From assembly GCF_033115175.1 (NCBI RefSeq), contig NC_084838.1, positions 40,279,468 through 40,343,467 on the forward strand: 64,000 nucleotides of DNA, read 5' to 3'. Numbering within the stretch: the stretch's first letter is position 1; each line of letters starts with the position of its first letter. The notes beneath the pieces are model-generated. The model searched no databases. It was given only the letters and a program-made list of their open reading frames with translations, and was not told the origin of the DNA. Position numbers and translations under genes: made by a program. Below, one piece after another: positions 1 through 12,200 of this stretch. Source of the DNA: Lepus europaeus. Taxonomy: Eukaryota > Chordata > Mammalia > Lagomorpha > Leporidae.

Positions 1-2647
1 GAGGAGGGGGCCTGCTGGAGCCTCGGAGGCTGAGGGAGGGGAGGATGAGGGCATCTCCCTACCCCCCAGCCCTATCCCGAGCCCAAGATGGCGGCAAGGG
101 CCAAGGTACTGCCTCCCGCTGGACTGGGCACATCCTGGCCCCTCCACCTCGCAGAGGCTGTTCCCCTTGGAGGGCCTTGGCTACTTCCTGCCATCACCTC
201 CCTCTAGTCCTGTCCTTCCTCGTCCACCTCCCACGGTGGTGCTGGGAGGCTAGGGATGGGTACAGACACCAGTTCTTGAAGCTATAGCCGACCTTGGAGA
301 ACCAAAACACTGCTCAGGGGCAGGGCCACGGGGAGGTTTGGACCCCAACCTTCTAGCCCACCGGCTCTGTGTGCTCCCCTGAGATGCACTGGGGGTAGAC
401 CCCCTCCCCCACCACGTCCCGGCCTGTCGCCGTCCCCCCCTCCACTCCCTCCAGGGTTACTCTGGACTCTTCTGTGCATCCCCCATTCCTCTCCCCTCCC
501 TGGCCGCATCCCCACCCCCATGTTTGTCTCTCTGAGGGTAGCTTTGTCCCACTGCCTACCTTTGTATTTCTGTGTGCCCTTTCTCATCCCTGTCTCTGTG
601 TCTCCATCCTTGGTCTCTTCCCAGTCTCCGCTCTGCTTACCCATCTCTCTGGTGTGGTTCCCTGTCTCTGTCCCTCTTCCCTTGTCCTGCCCTTCTCCCT
701 ACCTCTTTCTCGGTCTTTCTGCCCTCATCTGTCTCTCTGGGTCTCTATCTCCATCCCCACGTGTGTGTGTGTGTCTACCTCCAACCCAGTCTCTGTCCAT
801 CTCTCCTGGCTCTGCCAGTCTTATCTTCGCTTCCTTCCGTGTGGACCCGCCCAGGGGCCAGACCCCGGCCTGTGGCCGCTGCTCTGCTCTGGCCTGAGCC
901 GGGGGCTGTCCTGGCTTCTGCTGCCCCCTCTCGGCCACCCGCCTGCCCTTCATTCCTGCTCCTGGGCTGGCGGCTGTCAACAAAATCAACCCCGCGCCGC
1001 CAGACAGGAGACAGGGCTACTTCCCGGGCAGCCCCAAGCCCTGCGGGGGCTCCAGGCCCACCCGTTGCGCTCACTCCCTCTGGGGCTGGGACTCGGAGGA
1101 AGTTCATTTCCAGCCGGAGAGAACTGAAAGCTTGGCTCCCGACCCCAGCTCGGTGTCCTGTACCTGTGTGTCTTTCTCCCCGGAGGTCTGCTCGTCTACC
1201 ACGGCCACAGCCCGGAGCCACTGCACCCTGGCAGGGTTGCACCTAGGCCACAGCCACGGGGGACAGGAAAGACTTGGGGCGGGGGTCAGCCCCGCACCGT
1301 TGGCTCTCGGAGGTCAGGGAGAACCCGAAGTGCCGAGAGAGGCTGGCAGGGACCTTATGTGACAGTGGCACTGTGAGCGGGAGGCCAGCGTGGAAGTGAG
1401 GGGGATGGAGGGGGCCTGTGTGACAGGCTTAGTCTGCGGGAGCTGCAGAGCTTCTGTTGGAGAGGGCCTGAGGGCTGGGCCAAGGGCCGCGGGTCTGGAG
1501 AACAGCGCCTCTGACCTGCCCCGCTTGGCCTGGGACTTGCTCAGTGGTAGCGCTGAGCGCCACTGGGCGCTGGAAACCCTTGCGCCCCAGAGGGCGCTGC
1601 CTGACGGCACTGGTCCGAGCGCGGAGGCTGGCGGGGGCCGTCTCAGGTAGCGCTGGTCTGATGGGGGCCGGTCGGAGCAGAGGGGCTGTTCTCGGCTAGA
1701 AGCTCTTTGGGGGCAGGGACCAGGCCAAGAAGGCGCCTTCCTGGGCAGTGGCCTGGGGAGTGGCCGCCAGGGGGCAGGGCAGGTTCTCAGGAGACTCAGA
1801 GGAACCGGCCCCGGAGCGGGAGCGGGACAGTGCGGACTGTGTGCAAAATAACGCCCACGGCAGCTCAACTCGCGCCGCTCTGCTGTCCTGGGCAAGTGGT
1901 GACGACGATGTGCAACCGTGCGCCACGTCGTGTGTGGCCGGGTGAGTGCGCCTTGGGGCTCACCAGGACCGGGAGGTCGTGGGAGTGGAGCAGTGAGGGA
2001 AGATTCCCTGGGAGGGGCTGAGGGCGCGCGGGAGTCCGGCTTCCCCGGCTTGCACCTGCCCCTGCCCACCACAGCATTCCCTGAGAGTCCAGATGCAGGA
2101 GCTAAGCGCTTGGGTCACGTCCAAGGGCAGCCCCCATGCCAGCCTGCGTGCCCAGGCCCTGCCCGCCACCTCTCCAGCTGCTCTCCTGCTTCTTCAGCAG
2201 GCATGCCTCCCGCTGGACTCCCCGCTGTGCCTAAGTGTTCCTAAGCTCCCCTACTTCCCTGCCTGGATTCCCGCCGAGCTTCTGTGCTCCGGGTTGTCCT
2301 GTGAAGCCTCTAAGGTCCCTTGGAGCATGAACTGCTCGCTGCTGGCTGCTCACTCCCTCTGTACTGAGGCTTGGTGCTGTGGGCCCTGGAGTCATCCCAC
2401 AGAACTGAAAGTATGGGGGCTGGGGCTGTCCAGAGGAGCGGACCTGAGTGGGGAGGCTTGGACAAGGCATGGGTGGGTTCTCTGGGTTAGGTTGACAAAG
2501 CGAAGCCGTCACAGAAGCGCCCCACTCACCCCCACCCCCACTAATAAAATCAACAAAAGCCAAAAATGAGCCAAAATTAAAATGCTGTCACAAACTCACC
2601 AAGTCCAACCAAACAAGGAAATCCTCTTCGTAAACTTTAAATACAGG
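1..2647. other. intergenic, GC-rich, no gene recognised
   Basis: No exon of the expected neighbour CNTFR was found when its C-terminal coding sequence was looked for by eye. The stretch holds a pyrimidine-rich cryptic simple repeat built on TGTCTCTG-like words (about 520-830). It also holds a CpG-containing segment (about 1480-2050) that could be a small CpG island. The open frames here are low-complexity or GC-driven and resemble no protein I know. Confidence 0.5.
520..830 (+). repeat. pyrimidine-rich cryptic simple repeat
   Basis: Irregular runs of TGTCTCT, CTCTGTC and CCATC words fill about 300 bp without an exact period. Reading frames across it are serine/leucine/proline-rich and artefactual. 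A similar tract in the complementary sense (ACAGAGACAGAG-like) lies in ENHO intron 1 at 22262-22590. Confidence 0.6.
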
Positions 2648-3293
2648 GGGCTGGGGCTGTGATGTAGTGGGTAAAGCTGTTCAAGTCCTGGCTGCTCCAC
2701 TTCCGATCCAGCTCCCTGCAGGTGCAGCTGAAGATGGCTGAAGTGCTCAGGCTCCTGTACCCACATGGGAGACCCAGAAGAGACTCCTGGCTTCCGTCTT
2801 GTCTTGTCTTTTCTTTCTTTCTTTTATAACAGGCAGAGTGGACAGTGAGAGAGAGAGACAGAGAGAAAGGTCGTCCTTTGCTATTGGTTCACCCTCCAAT
2901 GGCCGCTGTGGCCAGCGCGCTGCGGCCAGCGCACCACGCTAATCCGAAGGCAGGAGCCAGTTGCTTCTCCTGGTCTCCCATGGGGTGCAGGGCCTAAGCA
3001 CTTGGGCCATCTTCCACTGCACTCCCTGGCCACAGCAGAGAACTGGCCTGGAAGAGGGGCAACCGGGACAGGATCGGTGCCCCGACCGGGACTAGAACCC
3101 GGTGTGCCAGTGCTGCAGGCAGAGGATTAGCCTATTGAGCCACGGCGCCGGCCCTGGCTTCCAGCTTGCCCAGCTCCAGCTGTTGCTGCCATTTGAGGAG
3201 TGAATGAGTGGATGGAAGACCTCTTTCTCTTTCTCTCTCTCTCCCCCCCCCCTCTCCAACTCTGCCTTTGGGATTAAAAAAAAAAAAAACCCG
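2648..3293 (+). repeat. CSINE, + strand, split by a younger CSINE
   Basis: The 5' tRNA-like head (2648-2785) and the CT-rich plus A-rich tail (3163-3293) of one C-repeat are separated by an oppositely oriented copy at 2796-3152. The 10-bp sequence cctggcttcc occurs at 2786-2795 and again at 3153-3162, which is the target-site duplication of the inner insertion. Confidence 0.85.
2796..3152 (-). repeat. CSINE, - strand, nested insertion
   Basis: Read on the minus strand it starts with the GGGCCGGCGCCGTGGCTCA head, has an internal B-box-like GGTTCTAGTCCCGG, and ends in a CT-rich region and tail. It is a relatively complete copy of the lagomorph C-repeat. It interrupts an older copy with a 10-bp target duplication. 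Confidence 0.88.
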
Positions 3294-3578
3294 CTTAAAT
3301 ACGATAGCTGAAGAAAGTACAGAAGATCCTTGCGCAGAAAGCGAGTGGTACATCTCCTACCCTGTGCCCAAAAATAGCTCTATGAAAAGGTGAGTCAAAA
3401 AACACCAAGAATGCTCACAAACATCTTAGAAATGGGAGACGTTCACTGCTGGGTGCAGAAGCAGGCTTAGGAAAACTCTGGGGAAAAAGCTCTGGAAGTA
3501 GAAGCGCCAGTGTTTCTCTCCCTCTCTCTCTTTCTTTCTTTCTTTTTTTTTCTTTTTTTTGGAAAGAAAGTTCTTTTT

Positions 3579-3880
3579 AAAAGATTTATTTGAAAGGCAG
3601 AGTTACAGAGAGGCAGAGAGAGAAAAAGGGAGAGAGAGGTCTTCCATCCGCTGGCTCACTCCTCAAATGGCCACAATGGCAGAAGCTGGGCTGATCCGAA
3701 GCCAGGAGCCAGGAGCTTCTTCCGGGTCTCCCATGTGGGTGCAGGGGCCCAAGGACTTGGGCCATCTTCCACTGCTTTCCCAGGATCTGAAGTGGAGCAG
3801 CTGGGACTCAAACCGGCTCCCATATGGGATGACGGCACTGTAGGCGGCGGCTTTACCCATTGCACCACAGCACCAGCCCC
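3579..3880 (-). repeat. CSINE, - strand
   Basis: Plus-strand order is AAGATTTATTTGAAAGGCAG, a GA-rich part, the conserved CTTCCATCCGCTGG body, and the reverse of the tRNA-like head ending CACCAGCCCC. This is a full-length-like copy. A T-rich run precedes it. Confidence 0.88.
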
Positions 3881-4830
3881 TATGTTTCTCTTTAAGACCT
3901 CAGCAGAGGCAAGCAGAGCCCAGCTGATTCTGGGGAATGGGTCTGAAGCTGGGAGGGAAAAACCATAGCCTGGAGCAGTGGGACACCCCCACCCCCACCC
4001 CCACCTGTAGCAAGCTGTCCCTAGGGCGCTCAGAGGCTCAGAGCGGAGCTCCATCAAGGTCAGCAGGAAGCCCTGACAAGCTGCCCTCAGGTCACCGGGG
4101 AGTGGCAGTGGTTGGGCTTAGAAGCAAAGCTGCAGCTCCTGCGAGAAACAAACTGGTCCAGACCAGAGGGGAAGGGGCGCTCATGGACCTACAAGAGCCA
4201 CCATGGCCGGCGAGAAATGGCCTGGCCTTTAGGTCCAGAGGCCGCAGCCAAAACAGAGGCAAGAAGGGAAGAAAGAGGGACAGTGGGTGGAGGGGGAAGA
4301 CTGCTAACAAATCTATGAAGACCTCGATGTAGGAAAAACACAAGGGAGGGAATTGTGTTGGCGAGGCCTTGCTAATGGCACGAAATCGATAGAACAAAGA
4401 ACTCAAGGACGAGGTGATAAAACAGCGGAAGGAGACTGGGAAGGGAGGTTGGGGAACTAAGCCTACAGAGGACCAAGAAAGCGCCGCAACAGGTGTGGGA
4501 AAGACGCAGGAAACAGCGGCAGGGCTGCCAACCCGGCAGTGGTGTGCGGCCGAGGCTGGAGATGTTGCCAGTCCATGTGGTGAGGAGAGATAAAGTTATT
4601 AGAGCAATTAGGGAGGAGATCACGGCGAGGGAGGACAAAGACCAGCTGCCTCCGCACAGCTCTCAGCAGCCCTAAAGTAGAGGTTGCAAAAGAGAAGCAC
4701 AAAGAGGTATTAAGCTATGAAATACAAAACGCTTCCCCGCGAATGAAGGGAGAAATGAATATTTAGCCTGCAAACGCACACTGCATACCAGAAAACCTGA
4801 CGCGGAGGCACGGGCATCGAGACCCGCTGA
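3881..4830. other. intergenic, nothing recognised
   Basis: The sequence is moderately purine-rich and contains CCCCCA runs at about 3987-4003. I see no splice-bounded coding exon or recognisable repeat family here. Confidence 0.4.
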
Positions 4831-5158
4831 GGTGTGGGCACTGTGCCGTGGCGGGTTAAGCCACAGCTTGGGACCCCTGCATCCCGTATCAGAGTGCCAG
4901 TTTGAGTCCCAGCTCCTCTGCTTCCGATACAGCCTCTTGGGAGGCAGCAGATGCTGGTGCAGGTGCTTGGGCCCCTGCTACCCTTGGAGGAGACCCGGGT
5001 GGAGTTCCTGGCTCCTGTCTCCAGCCTAGCCCAGCCCTGGCTCTTGTGGGTATTTGGGGGGAGTGAATGGAAGATATCCATTGCGCTCTCTCTCTTGCTC
5101 TCTTTCCCCCTCTCTCTCTTGCTCAGCCCTTGAAATAGATGAAAATAAATAAACATTA
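4831..5158 (+). repeat. CSINE, + strand, diverged
   Basis: The head GTGGGCACTGTGCCGTGGCG, the body CTTGGGCCCCTGCTACCC, a CT-rich zone and an AATAAATAAA tail identify a diverged C-repeat copy. Confidence 0.8.
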
Positions 5159-6140
5159 AAAAGACATTGATTTAGTTACCAACCTTTGAGGATAAAGTAA
5201 GAATATTTCAGGCCCCTCGGCAGAAAAAGCATCACACAGGGGAAAACGCAGTCTGATGGCGGACGTCTCCAGGGTAACGTATGAGGAACAAAGATAAGGC
5301 AGCCCCTCTACAAAGTCCGAAGGGGTAAAAAGTGTCACGCCAACCACCACTAACGAATGGCTGACCTCAGTCATGGATTGGGGGGGGGTGCAGAAAATTC
5401 ATAAACCTTTCTAGAAAAAACTACTCAGTGACAAAATCCAGTCAGCCTAGAGATTAATCAAAACCAGGAGTCCGGGAGAGGAGATTCGTGGCCAAAGGGC
5501 TGGTGGTGACATCAATTCCGTTTAGGTTAAGACTCCGCTGTGGGAACTTTGGTGGCAGAAGTGAATGTAAATATTATAAATCCTGATAAAACAACGCTGG
5601 CTACATAATCTGGGGTGGAGAAGAGGGCAGAGGCACTAATCACATTTGCTTTCATAGTTCAGAGTCGAATAATAGCATAGAAAACTGAAACATAATGGTA
5701 AGAATCCTACTCCAACCTCTTAATCGAAACCATTTTTCTGAACTTCAGAGAGGCCTTCTAGAAATATCTGTTCTTTGAGATGAAGAAATATTTAGCTGCA
5801 GATCGACTATTTCTTCATTTTCATTCAGTGTCTGTTCCCTCTATTATATTCAAGTAAAAGTACATTTTCTACTTGTGATAAAAAATATAGCTTCTATAGT
5901 ATGTCCTATTAGGACTATAAAAATAGTCCCGTTCTGAGATATGCTTTCTGCCTGTCTGGAGCTCTCTCACTCTCCCAGTGCTTCCTCCTCTCTGTGTGTT
6001 ACTTCCCAAACATGATACTGAACATTTCTGGGTCATGAGATTTTGAATTATTTGTTATATTTTTCCTTGTATACTTTTGTATGGCTTATTAATTTTTTTT
6101 TAAAAATCAAGCATGTATCTTTTTTTCTGTCTGTTATTTT
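5159..6140. other. intergenic, AT-rich, no gene seen
   Basis: The sequence is AT-rich with scattered stops in all frames. It looks like old transposon or intergenic sequence, but I could not assign a family. A G10 run lies at about 5380. Confidence 0.4.
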
Positions 6141-6455
6141 TATCTTTATTTAAAAGGTAAGAGAGATAAAGAGACAAAGAGAGACAGAAAGAACTTCCAT
6201 CTACTGGTTCATGCCCCAAATGTCTGCAACAGCTGGGGCTGGGCCAGGCCAAGGTCAGGAGCCCAAAATGCAAGTCCAAGTCTCCCACGTGGGTGGCAGG
6301 GACCCAAGTTCTTGAGCCATCAGCTTCTGCCTCTTCAATTGTGCGTTAACGGGAAGCTAGAATCGGAAGCAGAGCTGAGACTTGAATCCAGACACTTTGA
6401 TATGGAATGCAGACATCCCAAGCACTGTCCTAACTGCTGTGCCAAACAGCCACCC
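6141..6455 (-). repeat. CSINE, - strand, older copy
   Basis: It begins with TTTATTTAAAAGG and a GA-rich zone. It carries the body CAACAGCTGGGGCTGGGCCAGG and ends with the complement of the tRNA-like head (TGCCAAACAGCCACCC). Its divergence suggests an old subfamily. Confidence 0.8.
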
Positions 6456-6480
6456 TCAGTCTATTTTTAAAACATCTGTC

Positions 6481-6803
6481 GGGGCCGGCACTGTGGTAAA
6501 GCTGCCATCTGCAGTGCTGGCATCCCATATGGGCACCAATTCGAGTCCCAGCTGCTCTGCTTCTGATCTAGCTCTCTGCTAGGACCCGAGAAAGCAATGG
6601 AGGATGGCCTGAGTGCTTGGGCCCCTGCATCTGCATGAGAGACCTGGAAGAAGCTCCTGGCTCCTGGCTTCGGATCAGCATAGCCCCGGCCATTTCGGCC
6701 ATCTAGGGAGTGAACCAGCAGATGGAAGATATCTCTCTCTCTCTCTCTCTCTCAGCCTCTGTCTCTCTGCAACTCTGCCTTTCAAATAAATAAATCTTTT
6801 AAA
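6481..6803 (+). repeat. CSINE, + strand
   Basis: The head is GGGGCCGGCACTGTGG, the B-box-like motif is AATTCGAGTCCC, a CT dinucleotide run lies at about 6730-6753, and the tail is CAAATAAATAAATCTTTT. It lies only about 25 bp from the inverted copy at 6141-6455, so the pair could form a hairpin in RNA. Confidence 0.87.
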
Positions 6804-6952
6804 AAACAAAACAAAACAAGAACCCACCTGTCTATCTACTTAGGTCCAAGGCAAATAATTTAATCTCTGTGACCCTCAGATTCCTCAGTTTCAGTCTAGG
6901 GACGACCAAGTCAGAGGGCAGTTTGAAGACTGCGAGATAAAACGCGCCCCTC

Positions 6953-7400
6953 CTTGTGATGGCCTGAATGACAGTCCCTAATATATTCCTAATCCCCAGA
7001 CCTGTGGATACGGGGGACCTTCTAAATGTGATTAAGTTAAGGATCTCGCGATGGGGAGATTATCCCGGATTATCTCGGCAAGCCTGAGGAATCTGATAGG
7101 AGCGAGGGAGGCAGGGGAAGTCAGCATGGGAGGGGAAGGCACAGGATGATGGAAGCAAAGACGGAGTGACGCCCTGGGAGGATGGGGTGCTGGCCCCCCA
7201 GCCGAGGAACGCAGGCAGCCACTGCCAGATGGAAGGGCGACACGTAGCTTCTCCTCTCAGGGCCCATGGAAGGCACCAGTTCCGCGGACACTGTGACTTG
7301 AACCCAGTGAAACCAGTTTCAGACCTCTGACCTGCAGACCGAAAGACATCTGTGTGGTCTGACACCGCTAGGTTCATGGTCTGCTGTCGGGTACGGGTTA
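6953..7400 (+). repeat. MLT1-like MaLR LTR fragment, + strand
   Basis: The words CTAATCCCCAGACCTGTGGATA, GATTAAGTTAAGGATCT and GATGGGGAGATTATCC follow in the order seen in MLT1-type solo LTRs of mammalian ERVL-MaLR elements. The later part is strongly diverged. It is a non-coding, ancient element. Confidence 0.65.
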
Positions 7401-7594
7401 GCATCTTTGCTCTGTACTAACAAGCAGAGTCTGAACTGGTTACGCGTAAGCAGTAGGAACTACAGTTGCAGCATTCATAGGCAACCAGATAACAACCACA
7501 TTTCACTCCCAGGACAGATGCCGCCCTTTTGCTTCTTCTGACCTTGGGAAGGCCTCTACCACGGCTTTAATTGTGTCCGTTAGAAATAGCTATA

Positions 7595-7826
7595 GCTTCA
7601 TTAAAAGACAAAGGCCTCTGCCACAGGCCAGGAAGAAGCTGGGAGCCTGGAACTCAATCCAGGTCTGGCAGGAGGGTAGCAGGGATCCAAGTACTTGGCC
7701 ATCACCGCCTGCCTCCCGGAGTACACGTGCACAGGAAGCTGGACTTGGAAGTGGAGCTGGGACTCAAACCCAAGCACTCCAATATGGGACGTGGGTGTCC
7801 CAAGCGGCATCTTAACCAAACATCCA
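7595..7826 (-). repeat. CSINE, - strand, old partial copy
   Basis: The bodies CAGGAAGCTGGACTTGGAAG and CCAATATGGGACGTGGGTGTCC are the complement of the middle and head of an old C-repeat subfamily. The GA-rich tail half is missing or diverged. Confidence 0.7.
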
Positions 7827-8021
7827 TGTGCGCTGTGGCACAGCAGGCTAAGTCATTGCGTGCAGAGCCAGCATCTCATATTGGAGTGCTGGGTGGAATT
7901 CCAGCTATTCTGCTTCCAATCCAGTTTCCTCATCAAGTATTTGGGCCCCTGCTACCCATGTGGGAGACCTGATGGAGTTCCTGGCTCCTGGCTTCTATCT
8001 GGCCTAGCCCTGGCTGTCACG
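7827..8021 (+). repeat. CSINE, + strand, 3'-truncated
   Basis: The head GCTGTGGCACAGCAGGCTAA and the body up to CTAGCCCTGGCTGTCACG are present. The usual CT-rich tail is replaced by the TA-rich tract that follows. It sits back to back with the inverted copy before it. Confidence 0.75.
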
Positions 8022-8157
8022 ATATATATATATAATTTATATTATTTATATTTATATATTATTATATATTTATATAATATATATAATATATAATATATCT
8101 ATATAATATATAATATATATTATTAATATATAATTTATATTATATATATATATATTT
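8022..8157. repeat. AT-only microsatellite/low-complexity tract
   Basis: About 135 bp consists almost solely of A and T, mostly TATA and ATAATA words. It probably expanded from the tail of the adjoining SINE. Long self-complementary stretches are visible. Confidence 0.9.
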
Positions 8158-8404
8158 AACCTCTTGTTAAACACTTGACCCAAGTTTCCCTGACATCTCC
8201 TCCCTTCCATTGCTGCCCAAAGGGAGGGCATACGTCCTCCATCCCAGGAGTTACAGTTGCTCACAGGCAGTTCTCTCTCCTGCATGGGCTGTGCCTATGT
8301 GAGGGCAGCACAGGGCCCTGCACAGCAGCCGGCTCAGTCACTGTTAACTGAGTACATGAGTAATTGAGGGCAAGGCGAGCAGCTGGCATCTTAAGAGGCA
8401 TTGC

Positions 8405-8744
8405 TGGCTGGCACCATGGCTCACTTGGCTAATCCTCTGCCTGCGGCGCCGGCACCCCAGGTTCTAGTTCCAGTTGGGGCACCGGGTACTAGTCCCAGTT
8501 GCTCCTCTTCCAGTCCAGCTCTCTGCTGTGGCCCGGGAAGGCAGTGGAGGATGACCCAAATGCTTGGGCCCTGCACCCGCGTGGGAGACCAGGAGGAAGC
8601 ACCTGGCTCCTGGCTTTGGATGGGTGCAGCGCGCCGGCCGTAGCGGCCACTAGGGGAGTGAACCAATGGAAGGAAGACCTTTCTCTCTGTCTCTCTCTCA
8701 CTGTCTATAACTCTACCTGTCAAATAAATTTTTTTTTAAAAAAA
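8405..8744 (+). repeat. CSINE, + strand, with target duplication
   Basis: The head is GGCTGGCACCATGGCTCACT, a GGTTCTAGTTCC box follows, and the tail is CAAATAAATTTTTTTTTAAA. Flanks AAGAGGCATTGC (left) and AAGAAGCATTGC (right) differ at one base and look like an imperfect target-site duplication. Confidence 0.88.
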
Positions 8745-8892
8745 GAAGCATTGCCCTCTTTCCTTGGTGCCAAGACCTCTCCTTCCCCTATTCGCACCTG
8801 GCATTCTCTCCTGCTAGACGTAGTCCTCACATTCTCTAGCAAACCACCTGTGTCTTCATCTCTGACTTTCTCCAGCCGCTTGATCCAGAACA

Positions 8893-9211
8893 CATTTTTA
8901 AAATTTTATTTTCATTTATTTTGAAAGGTCGAGAGAGGCCGACTAGAAAGAGCTCTTCCATGTATTGGTTCACTTCCTAAATGCCTGCGACAGCCAGGGC
9001 TGGGCCAGGCAGAAGTCAGGAACCTGGAACTCCATCCAGGTCTCCCATGTGGGTGGCAGGGACCCAAATCCTTGAGCCGTCACTTACTGTCTCAGCAGGT
9101 GCACAGTCGCAGGTGAGCTGGATCAGAGAAGCCAAGACCCAAACCAGGCACTCTGAGATGGGACGCGGACTCCCCAGGTGGTGGCCTAACTTCCATACCA
9201 AATGCCCGCCT
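8893..9211 (-). repeat. CSINE, - strand, diverged
   Basis: ATTTATTTTGAAAGG at the left, the body GACAGCCAGGGCTGGGCCAG, and the reverse head ending ACCAAATGCCCGCC identify an older C-repeat copy. Confidence 0.78.
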
Positions 9212-12200
9212 CCATAACACATTTTTCTTACACCTTGTGTGACCCTGTTGGTGGGCTTATCTCTGTACTTGTCATGTATGTATTCATGCGTTTGTTGTAT
9301 GTGTGTGTATGTAGACTTGTGAAGCCCTGTATGCGTGGTTTTCTGGATACAAGGTACAAGTGCCTCTGTGGGGATGTATAGTTTGTGTGGGTGCCTGTGG
9401 CTGGGGTAGGCCCATTGCCATCTGTCCCTGTGTCTTTGCTCGCGTGTCTGTACTTACTACGGAGGGAGAATCCCGTCTGATTTCTGCCCTCCAGCTGTGG
9501 GAGCACCTGAGGCAGGTGTTGGCACCCCAGGATACCTTCCCGACAGGTCCTCCCTAAAGCGAGCTCTGTTCCAGTCACAGTCCTCCCTGTCGTGTTTCAC
9601 GCCCAAGGCTGGGCCTTTCCTCTCTCTGTCTCCCACCCAAGGCTGAAGTCAACCAACTGTAGACATCTCCCTGACTCTGGCCTTCTGGAAACCCAGGCTT
9701 CTTGAGGGGATGAAACTACAGAGAGGCGAGGAGGCGGAGCAATCCGGAGGGTCCCCCCAGCACAGAGGTCTGTGTGCACACGGCAAGGAGGGCCCCACAA
9801 ATGCTCTCTTGTGGTGCCCCAGGAGTGGGGGCAGGGTGCGCTCTGGAAGAAAGGATGCCAGACATTTAACTCCCAGTCTAGGGACGCTCAGCAGAGCCCA
9901 TGTGCACCTGCTTAGCTGGGGAGAGGGAGGTGAGGACGGCGCCAGCAGTGACCTTCCTCCCTGCTCTAGGGACTGCAACCCAGGAGAAGGGCTCTATTTA
10001 GCTGAGCTTGGCTTTGTTATCACTTTTTTTTTTTTTTTTTGCCATTTTAAGTGTACGGTTCTACGGCCTTAAGTACATTCTTATTGCCGTGCAAGCACAT
10101 ACAGTTTTTATGACAGAAAAACATTACTGACTGTGCACACCAACACTGCTCCATGTCCCTGGAGAGACCTGTCAGCTAGAGTGGTGGCGCTGGGGCCGTG
10201 GGGAGGAAGGGGACGCTGCGTGCCAGGGAGAGGGGCTGGAGGGGACCAGGAATGGAGCAGAGTGTCCTGTGCTCAGTAGTGTGGAGCTGGGAGTGGGGGC
10301 TGCAGACAAGTTGGATCAGCCAGGCAGGGGTCGAAGGTCAGACTGAGGTTCAGGAGTTTTTGCTGAGGGTCGGGGCCCAGGGAGCTGGGGAGTCCTGGTC
10401 AACTTCGTGTTTGGAAAGACAGCTCCGGGGGCCACACAGAGGAGCGTCAGCAGGGAAGAGAATGCAGGGCCATGCACCGAGCATGCGTGAGCGAGGCCTG
10501 AGGGCTACGCCCAGGGACTGGTGCCAGGGCAGAGAGACAGATGTAGTTCAGTGCGCACAGCCATCCCATCTTGATACCAAGGGACAGAGAGGGAAGGGTC
10601 CTGTACAACTCCCCCTGTGCGGCAGGTGGTGGGACTGCGGATTGAGACGGTTAACCCTGGGGGAGGACAGGGTGTGGGCAGGTTGATAATAACCGGGGCT
10701 GAGACGCTTACTCGCTCGCCTACAATCAGAGCAAGTACAGGGCAGCCACGCTCCGAAGCCGCCCCGCCAAGTGTGAGGCGCCGGCGGGACCTCTTGGCAG
10801 AGGACATCCGGTCAGCAGTTAAGGGAACGCCTGCGAGAGGACGAACCAGGGCTCCTGTTCATCTTGGGACAAGTCGATGACTCTCCCTGCTGCTCAGCTC
10901 CTTGAAGTGGAAGGAGGAGAACAGGATAACCCCTATCTCATGGGGTTGTGTGCAGCTTTGCCAAACTGATGTGTATTAGGAGCTTGGCACAGGGCCTGCC
11001 TGCCAGGTTGTAAACGCCCCCATCGATCTTAGTTTTTCATACCAGTAGCAGCAGCAAAAGGAACAAGTCCCAGTCTGCGGCCTGGAAGTGAAGCACCGGG
11101 GCCCCAGGCAAGGAGGCGTCATTTGAGAGGGGAAGAGGGCAGGGACAGATGTGGGGGAAGGGTCTGCGCCCTGAGCCGGACAGCCCATGGGCACTGCGAG
11201 CAATGCCGTGAACGTGGGTTCTGACGCAGACTCTCACTAGTGGTGAGGGAGCCTTCGGCCAAGCCGCCGAACCACCTGGAGCTTCCGTCTCCTACTTGTG
11301 TCTGGACCCGTCTGGCATCCAGGTGAGGGTTATCTATAATGAATGTCAAATCCTGACGGAGGCTGGGTACTTAATGACCAAGGCGTTGCTGTTTCAGGGA
11401 GTAGGAAGCAATGTTCCCAGAGAGTGGCTTCCTGGAAGACAGAGTTTGTAAAAAGGGATCACCAGCCGCCAGGCTGCCAACCACTCAACAAGGGTAAGGA
11501 CTAGAAAGTCTTCACTGGATGTGACAAGAAGGTGGAAATGACCTTGGTGAGCCAGCTTCAGGGACTGTGTGAGCAGAGAGAGGGGCAGCCGCTGAGGAGT
11601 GCTGGGAGGTGGGGAATGGAGCTGAGAAAGGTGACAGCAGAGATGAGGAGAGTGATGGGTGAGAACGGTGACAGGCATGGTCTGGGCTGGGAAAATCGGC
11701 CTGGCCCTGACTCTGGAGGCCGTGTGCCCACCCTGCCCCCAGCCAGCGAGGACTGGCTCCCGCTTGGCCCCCTTTGTTCTCCACACAAGGCCCTTCTGTC
11801 TGGGCACAATCCCAGGCCCTTCCATGCTCCCTGGGCCCCAACCTGGGTCACCCAAGCTGAGGCCAATGACCTCCTCTCTCTGTCCTACTTTCCAGCGTGG
11901 CCTGGGAAAAGTGGAAATGCTTCACACCTTCTCTGTCCCTGCTTGGGTCCTCACAGCCCAGGGGGGATGGGCAGAGGCAATAAAAATAGCTAGCAATTAT
12001 ATCCTTTCTCTGATTCCTTCCCATTGGTAGTTAACCATGCACACGTTAGAAATGTGTGAGAAAATTTTAAAACTTAAAAAAAAAAAAATCTTCATCTGAC
12101 TCCCGATCATCCTGTATCTCTTCTCCTTCCTCCAACCTTAAAGCCAGTTCTCCTGGAAGAATCATCCTTATTGTACCTTGACTACTCGCTCACTCTTGAG

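Noticed and set aside
1-480. 3' end of CNTFR
   Set aside because: CNTFR is the expected left neighbour by synteny, but no match to its C-terminal coding sequence or a clear 3'UTR could be seen. In human it lies about 28 kb from ENHO, so it is probably outside the window.
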